Part shown: positions 11,848 to 16,475 of the stretch, piece after piece | Layout: each line of letters opens with the position of its first letter | Numbering within the stretch: position 1 is the first letter of the stretch | Source of the DNA: an uncultured Ruminococcus sp. | Lineage (GTDB): Bacteria > Bacillota > Clostridia > Oscillospirales > Acutalibacteraceae | Direction: 5' to 3' | DNA: 16,475 nt | Assembly (NCBI GenBank): GCA_902773045.1 | Contig: CACYDE010000337.1 | Coordinates: forward strand, 1-16,475 | Notes under the pieces: model-generated | Database searches by the model: none | Told to the model about the DNA's origin: nothing | Seen by the model: the letters and a program-made list of their open reading frames with translations, nothing else | Translations under genes and position numbers: made by a program

Positions 11848-14649
11848 ACGATCTACTGTTATTCGGGTTCATACGCCGAGCAATACGCTAAGAATTACGG
11901 AATAAAATATGAGCTGTTGGAAAAAGATACTGACACCGACAGCAGTAAGACTTTTGAAAATTATGAATATGAAATTCTTGATGACGGAACGATTTCAATC
12001 ACAAAGTACACTGGAAAAGAATCCGAAGTTACAATTCCCGATGAGATTGACGGAAGAACGGTGACGAGAATCGGCAACTATGCTTTTGAAGGGTGCACAT
12101 CGCTTAAAAGCATAACAATTCCCGATTCTGTAACGAGTATCGGCAACGCTGTTTTTTGGTACTGCGAGTCGCTTGATAGCATTAATGTTGGAGCGGGTAA
12201 TAAAATTTATTGTTCTATAGACGGAGTTCTGTACAACAAGGCGAAAACAAAATTGATAGCGTGTCCCGAAAGAAAAGCAGCCGTAACAATCCCTGATTCG
12301 GTGACGAGTATCGGCAACAGTGCTTTTCACTCCTGCACATCGCTTACAAGCATAATTATTCCCGATTCTGTAACGAGTATCGGTTACGCCGCTTTTAGCA
12401 CCTGCACCTCGCTTACAAGCGTAACGATTGGCAATTCGGTCATGAGTATCGGAAAAAGAGCTTTTTACGGCTGCATCTCGCTTGAAAGCATAACAATCCC
12501 CAATTCGGTCACGAGTATCGTACAATATGTTTTTTACGGCTGCACCTCGCTTGAAAGGATAACGATCCCCGATTCGGTGACGAGTATCGGAGAATATGTT
12601 TTTTCCGGCTGTACCTCGCTTGAAAGCATAACAATCCCTGATTCAGTAACGAGTATAGGCGGCTGGGTTTTTGAATCCTGCACATCGCTTACAATCGTGA
12701 CGATCGGCAATTCGGTCACGAATATCGGTCCCAATGCTTTTTCCGACTGCACCTCGCTTACAAGCGTAACGATCGGCAATTCTGTAACGAGTATCGGCGG
12801 CATGGCTTTTTCTGGCTGCACCTCGCTTGAAAGCATAACAATCCCCGATTCGGTGACGAGTATCAGCGACTGGGCTTTTTACGGCTGTACATCGCTTACA
12901 AGCGTAACAATCCCCAATTCGGTAACGAGTATCGGCCAAGCCGCTTTTTTCGACTGCATATCCTTGACAATTTACTGTTACTCGGGTTCATACGCCGAGC
13001 AATACGCTAAGGATAACGGAAAAAAATATGTTTTGTTGGATGGCGATTCGGACACCACCACAGACACCACGGTTGAACCAACCACGGACACAACCACCGA
13101 CACCACAGTTGAACCGACAACAGACACCACCACCGATTCGACCGATACCGACACCGAATCCGTTCCGGATACATCAACCGATACCTCGGACGGAACCGAT
13201 TCCGATTCCGATTCGGACGAACCCAAGGACGACCCCGACAACACAGACACGGAAACCGACACAGACACGGAAACCGACACCTCGGGTGATGTTGACGTCG
13301 ACACAGATTCCGACTCGGATTCCGAAACAGACTCCGACACGGAAACCGACACGGATTCCGATGAACCCGAAACCCCGGACACGCCCGAAACCCCGGATAC
13401 CCCGGACACGCCCGATACACCCGAAACCCCGGACACTCCGGATACACCCGATCAACCCGATTCGGACACGGAAACCGAATCGGATACAGTGACCGATACG
13501 GAAACCGATACAACAACGGATACAGCCACGGATTCCGAAACCGAAACCGATACAGCTACTGACACGGAAACCGATACGGATACAGAAACCGACACGGAAA
13601 GCGATCCTTCGGGCAGAGTTTATATCTACTTTGATAACTCTTCATATAACTGGAGTTCGGTATATGCATACGTTTATGATGAGTACGCAAGGGAAATGGC
13701 GCCGTGGCCGGGCGTAAAGATGGATTGGGATCCCGCAACAGGTTATTTCAAACTTGATGTAACCGATTTCAAAGACGGCAGGGTTATTTTCAGTGACGGA
13801 ACAGATAACTCGGATAACAGATATCCCTCCGATATGGAACCCGGACTTGAAATAGGCGGTTCTTCAAAGGTATTTGGTGAAGAACACACGTGGCTTGACT
13901 ATGACGAGAATGAGCTAAATACAGATACTGACACAGCCGTTGAATCGCCCGATGTTCCGGACAATACCGACACGGAAACAGATACCGAAACAGATTATGC
14001 TTACCATGTCGGAGATCAGGTTGTTGTTTCCTGTAGGATCCGTGATCTTGATAATGTCGGCGCGATCACTTCCGAATTTACTTATGATGCTTCCGTTATG
14101 GAACACACCGGACAGGGTTATCTCGTTGACAACAATGAGGTTAAGGTCAATAAAATCAGTGACGGTTTGATCAAAGTAGGCGCTTACTTTGACCCGAAAG
14201 AAGGTTCGCATTTGTTCGCTTCTCCGGAAGGTGACGAATATGCGCAGCTTTACTTCGATGTCACCAAGGACACGAACGATCTCGGAATTTCTTTCCGCAC
14301 ATTCGATCTTTCGGTCATTGAAGACGGAAAGATGGTTTATCTCATCACTCCGCACGGAAACGAAGAGGACAAGTGGACTTATATTGATGTTGACTTTTGG
14401 ATTTCCACAATCGAGGTTCTCATGGGCGATGTTGACGGAGACGGAGAAGTCACCGCGAACGACGCTCTTATGATCCTGAGAGCTTCTATCAATATTGAAG
14501 ATTTTGATGATATCCAGAACTTCGTCAGCGACATTGACGGAGACGGAGAGATCACCGCAAACGACGCTATCATAATCCTGCGCGCAAGCATAGGTTTGGA
14601 AGAGTTTGACTGGGTCGAATTTGACCCCAACGCAGATTTACCCGCTTAA
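11662..14649 (+). CDS. LRR / CBM26-like / dockerin protein, C-terminal part (frameshifted)
   Basis: This is the 3' part of the gene that starts at 9990; the frame is open from 11383, and the TTG at 11662 is only the first possible start and has no ribosome binding site. In restored numbering: LRR block A ends near 619, a second cap (YEILDDGTISITKYTG) opens LRR block B (about 680-992), and each block ends with LTIYCYSGSYAEQYAK. Residues about 1018-1206 are an acidic Thr/Asp/Ser/Glu/Pro linker. Residues 1209-1307 (VYIYFDNSSYNWSSVYAYV, then APWPGVKMDWD and VIFSDGTDNSDNRYP) resemble the starch-binding CBM26 family. Residues about 1334-1476 read as a cohesin-like beta-sandwich. A type I dockerin (1479-1535) has two calcium loops, DVDGDGEVTAND and DIDGDGEITAND. 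It should dock onto a cohesin scaffold at the cell surface and bind starch or host or other ligands. Confidence 0.87.
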   Translation: MVTSIGQGAFYECTSLQSVTIGNSVTGIGNYAFNGCTSLTSITIPDSVTSIGDYAFNGCDSLTIYCYSGSYAEQYAKNYGIKYELLEKDTDTDSSKTFENYEYEILDDGTISITKYTGKESEVTIPDEIDGRTVTRIGNYAFEGCTSLKSITIPDSVTSIGNAVFWYCESLDSINVGAGNKIYCSIDGVLYNKAKTKLIACPERKAAVTIPDSVTSIGNSAFHSCTSLTSIIIPDSVTSIGYAAFSTCTSLTSVTIGNSVMSIGKRAFYGCISLESITIPNSVTSIVQYVFYGCTSLERITIPDSVTSIGEYVFSGCTSLESITIPDSVTSIGGWVFESCTSLTIVTIGNSVTNIGPNAFSDCTSLTSVTIGNSVTSIGGMAFSGCTSLESITIPDSVTSISDWAFYGCTSLTSVTIPNSVTSIGQAAFFDCISLTIYCYSGSYAEQYAKDNGKKYVLLDGDSDTTTDTTVEPTTDTTTDTTVEPTTDTTTDSTDTDTESVPDTSTDTSDGTDSDSDSDEPKDDPDNTDTETDTDTETDTSGDVDVDTDSDSDSETDSDTETDTDSDEPETPDTPETPDTPDTPDTPETPDTPDTPDQPDSDTETESDTVTDTETDTTTDTATDSETETDTATDTETDTDTETDTESDPSGRVYIYFDNSSYNWSSVYAYVYDEYAREMAPWPGVKMDWDPATGYFKLDVTDFKDGRVIFSDGTDNSDNRYPSDMEPGLEIGGSSKVFGEEHTWLDYDENELNTDTDTAVESPDVPDNTDTETDTETDYAYHVGDQVVVSCRIRDLDNVGAITSEFTYDASVMEHTGQGYLVDNNEVKVNKISDGLIKVGAYFDPKEGSHLFASPEGDEYAQLYFDVTKDTNDLGISFRTFDLSVIEDGKMVYLITPHGNEEDKWTYIDVDFWISTIEVLMGDVDGDGEVTANDALMILRASINIEDFDDIQNFVSDIDGDGEITANDAIIILRASIGLEEFDWVEFDPNADLPA
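12028..12966 (+). repeat. LRR block B: 12 leucine-rich repeats plus one irregular unit
   Basis: Twelve BspA-type repeats with 69-bp periodicity are read. One irregular insert after repeat 2 (CSIDGVLYNKAKTKLIACPE) is the familiar BspA variant unit. The block starts and ends with the same cap sequences as block A, so the two blocks look like an ancient duplication of a whole module. Confidence 0.88.
13041..13608 (+). repeat. Low-complexity Thr/Asp/Ser/Glu/Pro linker
   Basis: About 190 codons are built mainly from GAC, ACC, ACA, GAA, GAT, TCC and CCC in 6-bp multiples such as GATACGGAAACC. The segment has sub-parts: two TTDTTVEPTTD-type units, a DSDSDSD run, a Pro-rich PDTPETPDTPD run, and TDTETDTE at the end. 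Such acidic flexible linkers separate modules in ruminococcal cell-surface proteins. The repeat is in steps of three bases, so length change would keep the frame. Confidence 0.9.
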
Positions 14650-14675
14650 TAGTGTTAATACCCATATAAATACAG

Positions 14676-14717
14676 CGCACGGATTTGTATTATCGTACAG
14701 ATCCGTGCGTTGTTTTT
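14676..14717 (+). terminator. Intrinsic terminator of the dockerin gene
   Basis: A 14-bp stem (14676-14689 with 14696-14709, one G-U pair, GC-rich base CGCACGGAT) with a 6-base loop is followed by TTGTTTTTT. It lies 26 bases after the stop codon. Confidence 0.9.
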
Positions 14718-14721
14718 TACC

Positions 14722-14751
14722 TTGACCCAAAATGTTAATAAATATTATAAT
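14722..14751 (+). promoter_or_regulatory. Probable promoter of fabH
   Basis: TTGACC (14722-14727), 18 bases, TATAAT (14746-14751) is a near-consensus sigma-A promoter, just after the preceding terminator. The leader to fabH would be about 250 bases. Confidence 0.7.
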
Positions 14752-15007
14752 ACTGTAAATTTATTTTTACTTGCCTTAAAGCGTATTATAGTTTATACTA
14801 ATAATAGTGATGTAATGCTGTTGTCGGATAAGCTTGCGATCCTGCGTGTATTTTTATCCGCTTGTTTATCTTATAATAGTATAAATATGAAAAAATTTTT
14901 TCCGAATGGTGTAACCTTTCCCCGATTTTGGGTACTAATAATCGGCAGCATTTTTCAGACATAAGTCATCACTGTGTTTGAGTTGAAACATAAAAGGAGC
15001 AAATGAT
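14752..15007 (+). other. fabH leader region
   Basis: This AT-rich stretch has no credible open reading frame. It holds a 7-bp inverted repeat CGGATAA/TTATCCG (14825-14860), a second TATAAT without a good -35 box (14872), and a direct repeat TACTAATAAT (14796-14805 and 14933-14942). The last could be a regulator site, for example for a fatty-acid regulator, but it does not match a known operator well enough to name. Confidence 0.4.
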
Positions 15008-15967
15008 ATGAATTTCAAAATCATTGGAACGGGAAGCTACGTTCCCGACAACATTGTCACAAACGACGATATGGCGAAGATCGTTGAAACATCGGATGAA
15101 TGGATCTCGAAAAGAGTTGGAATAAAAGAGAGAAGAGTCAGCGTGAATGACACTACGCTTGACATGGGCGAGAAAGCGGCGAAAGCTGCTCTTGAAAATG
15201 CAGGCATAGAAGGAAAGGATATAGACCTGATCGTGGCGGCGACTATCTCGAGCGACTGTGCATGTCCGTCGCTTGCGTGTATGGTCGAAAGCAGGATCGG
15301 CGCCGACTGCATGTCCTTTGACGTGAGCGCAGCATGTTCGGGTTTTATTTTTGCGGTGGAGACTGCAATGGGATTTTTGGAAAGAGGCAGAGCTAAGAAA
15401 GTTCTTGTTGTCTGTGCGGAGAGAATGAGTAAGCTCCTCGACTGGTCGGACAGATCGACCTGTGTTATCTTCGGCGACGGCGCGGCTGCGGTTGTTCTTG
15501 AAGCGCGTGAGGACGGATTCTATGATTCCGTGATCCATGCCAAGGGCAGTGACGATGTTATCAATATTCCGGCAAGAGACGGCTGCTCTCCTTTCTATAA
15601 AGTTGAACCCGTCGAAAATCCGTATCTTTTCATGAACGGACAGGCTACCTTTAAATTTGCCGTCAATTCTATTTCTCACGATGTTGCGGAAATTTTCGAG
15701 AAAACATGTCTTTCACCGGATGACATCAAATATGTTGTTCCTCATCAGGCGAATAAGCGTATCATCGACTTTGCTTCTCCGAAAACAGGTATTGATAAGG
15801 AGAAGTGGTACGTGAATATTGAGCGTTACGGTAATGTTTCGGGCGCAAGTATTCCGATCGCCCTTGACGAAATGAATAAAAAGGGTATGTTCTGCGACGG
15901 CGATAAGATCCTTCTCACAGCATTCGGCGGAGGACTTTCGAGCGGTGCGATCATATTCGAGTGGTAA
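15008..15967 (+). CDS. fabH: Beta-ketoacyl-ACP synthase III (KAS III)
   Basis: It starts fatty acid chains by condensing acetyl- or branched acyl-CoA with malonyl-ACP. The 319 residues match the family. The thiolase-fold triad is complete: Cys110 in SAACSGF, His246 in VPHQAN, and Asn276 in YGNVSGAS. The N-terminal TGSYVP and the C-terminal FGGGLSSGA are typical. The ATG is 8 bases after AGGAG (14995-14999); an ATG at 15003 reaches a stop after two codons. acpP follows 141 bases later with its own promoter, so the two genes are likely the start of a type II fatty acid synthesis locus, though the window shows no further fab genes. Confidence 0.96.
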   Translation: MNFKIIGTGSYVPDNIVTNDDMAKIVETSDEWISKRVGIKERRVSVNDTTLDMGEKAAKAALENAGIEGKDIDLIVAATISSDCACPSLACMVESRIGADCMSFDVSAACSGFIFAVETAMGFLERGRAKKVLVVCAERMSKLLDWSDRSTCVIFGDGAAAVVLEAREDGFYDSVIHAKGSDDVINIPARDGCSPFYKVEPVENPYLFMNGQATFKFAVNSISHDVAEIFEKTCLSPDDIKYVVPHQANKRIIDFASPKTGIDKEKWYVNIERYGNVSGASIPIALDEMNKKGMFCDGDKILLTAFGGGLSSGAIIFEW

Positions 15968-16043
15968 TTACAAAAAACACTGCTGTTAATATTTTGTTCA
16001 CAATATCGTTCAAAATTATTATTATAAATTGACAGAAAAAGGG

Positions 16044-16072
16044 TTGCAAAAATTTTCCTTTACTGTTAATAT
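16044..16072 (+). promoter_or_regulatory. Probable promoter of acpP
   Basis: TTGCAA (16044-16049), 17 bases, TAATAT (16067-16072) preceded by TGT gives an extended -10 promoter about 35 bases before the acpP start. A perfect TTGACA at 16029 has no matching -10 box. Confidence 0.55.
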
Positions 16073-16108
16073 ATTAAAGTAGAAATTTTTTAAAAGGAGT
16101 AGTTAATT

Positions 16109-16330
16109 ATGGTATTCGAGAAAGTTGCAGCATTGATCGCTGAAAAAATCGACTGCGATGTAGCAGATATCAAGGAGGACACAAAGTTTGAGGATCTCAG
16201 CATTGATTCTCTTGATATCACAGAGATCGCTATGAGCATCGAGGACGAGTTCGAGATCGAATTCGAAGCTTCTCCCGATATGAAGACGGTTGCCGATCTT
16301 GTTTCCGCTGTTGAAGCAAAAGTAGGCTGA
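16109..16330 (+). CDS. acpP: Acyl carrier protein
   Basis: This 73-residue acidic protein carries growing acyl chains on a 4'-phosphopantetheine arm during fatty acid synthesis. The attachment site is Ser34 in the motif LSIDSLDITEI, a standard DSL signature. The four-helix ACP pattern is visible: VFEKVAALIAEKI, the DSL helix, and a C-terminal VADLVSAVEAKVG. The ATG is 9 bases after AAAGGAG (16093-16099). With fabH upstream it fits the fatty acid synthesis role rather than a secondary-metabolite carrier. It is followed by a terminator, so it appears to be its own transcription unit. Confidence 0.96.
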   Translation: MVFEKVAALIAEKIDCDVADIKEDTKFEDLSIDSLDITEIAMSIEDEFEIEFEASPDMKTVADLVSAVEAKVG

Positions 16331-16384
16331 TTGTCACTCATCGGGAAGTTATCTCTTCATAAGAACGCATAACTTCAAACGCTG

Positions 16385-16425
16385 AAAGCGGTTCGAATTG
16401 TATCCCCACTTTCGAACCGCTTTTT
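16385..16425 (+). terminator. Intrinsic terminator of acpP
   Basis: A perfect 13-bp stem (AAAGCGGTTCGAA at 16385-16397 with its complement at 16411-16423) has a 13-base loop and a T5 tract. A weaker hairpin GAAGTTAT/ATAACTTC (16345-16376) lies between the stop codon and this stem. Confidence 0.88.
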
Positions 16426-16429
16426 AAAT

Positions 16430-16475
16430 ACGTGAAGCGAGTCTTAGAGTTACATAACTCTGTGAACCCGACCGA
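16430..16475 (-). repeat. Single copy of the murI-array repeat family, opposite strand
   Basis: Read on the minus strand, these 46 bases align without gaps to 6131-6176 (the start of the array before murI), with 33 of 46 positions identical by hand count. Conserved blocks are TCGGTCGGGT at one end, ATGTAAC in the middle and CTTCACGT at the other end. The copy abuts the acpP terminator and reaches the window edge, so it may be longer. Its centre AGAGTTA-TG-TAACTCT is palindromic, unlike the array copies. Confidence 0.75.

Noticed and set aside
12978..13436. Minus-strand Ser/Val repeat protein opposite the acidic linker
   Set aside because: The Ser-Val pattern is just the complement of the Asp-Thr codons of the linker; no ribosome binding site, no start context and no signal peptide.
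16388..16420. tRNA T-arm, from GGTTCGAA
   Set aside because: The word is part of a perfect 13-bp terminator stem with a T-tract, and no acceptor, D or anticodon arm can be found around it.

Overview
The window looks like chromosomal DNA of a Gram-positive anaerobe of the class Clostridia, most likely a Ruminococcus-like member of the Oscillospiraceae. The reasons are AGGAGG-type ribosome binding sites with frequent GTG and TTG starts, a DUF1934 gene paired with argS, a gltX-glnS tandem, and a large secreted protein ending in a type I dockerin with a long Thr/Asp/Ser/Glu linker and a starch-binding-like module. This placement is an inference from gene content; no search was run.

Layout. Positions 142-4685 hold a plus-strand cluster: glutamyl-tRNA synthetase, glutaminyl-tRNA synthetase, an ECF sigma factor, an overlapping zinc-finger anti-sigma factor, and a small protein that keeps the Glu/Cys/His pattern of pyroglutamyl-peptidase I. 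A perfect 17-bp hairpin ends this cluster and, from the other side, a minus-strand gene of unknown function (4848-5672). A 751-bp divergent intergenic region follows. It ends in a striking seven-copy tandem array (32-bp core, period 37-38 bp) that runs right up to the ribosome binding site of murI (glutamate racemase). murI, a DUF1934 gene and argS form the next likely operon (6424-9450), ended by a hairpin shared with a small minus-strand XRE regulator (9504-9746).

Positions 9990-14649 encode one very large secreted protein: signal peptide, N-terminal domain, two blocks of BspA-type leucine-rich repeats, acidic linker, CBM26-like module, beta-sandwich and dockerin. The gene is split by a single extra C in a C-run at 11378-11382, so it is either a recent frameshift or a sequencing error. 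The window ends with fabH and acpP (fatty acid synthesis), each with its own promoter and ribosome binding site.

The most unusual signal is non-coding. The array before murI belongs to a dispersed repeat family: its first copy plus the preceding 16 bases (6131-6176) aligns without gaps to the complement of the last 46 bases of the window (16430-16475), behind the acpP terminator. The shared blocks are TCGGTCGGGT, ATGTAAC and CTTCACGT. I could not assign this element to any described family. Smaller points are a 36-bp tandem duplication before gltX, a 24-bp palindrome before the dockerin gene, and an Asn-to-Gly change next to the first catalytic Cys of MurI.
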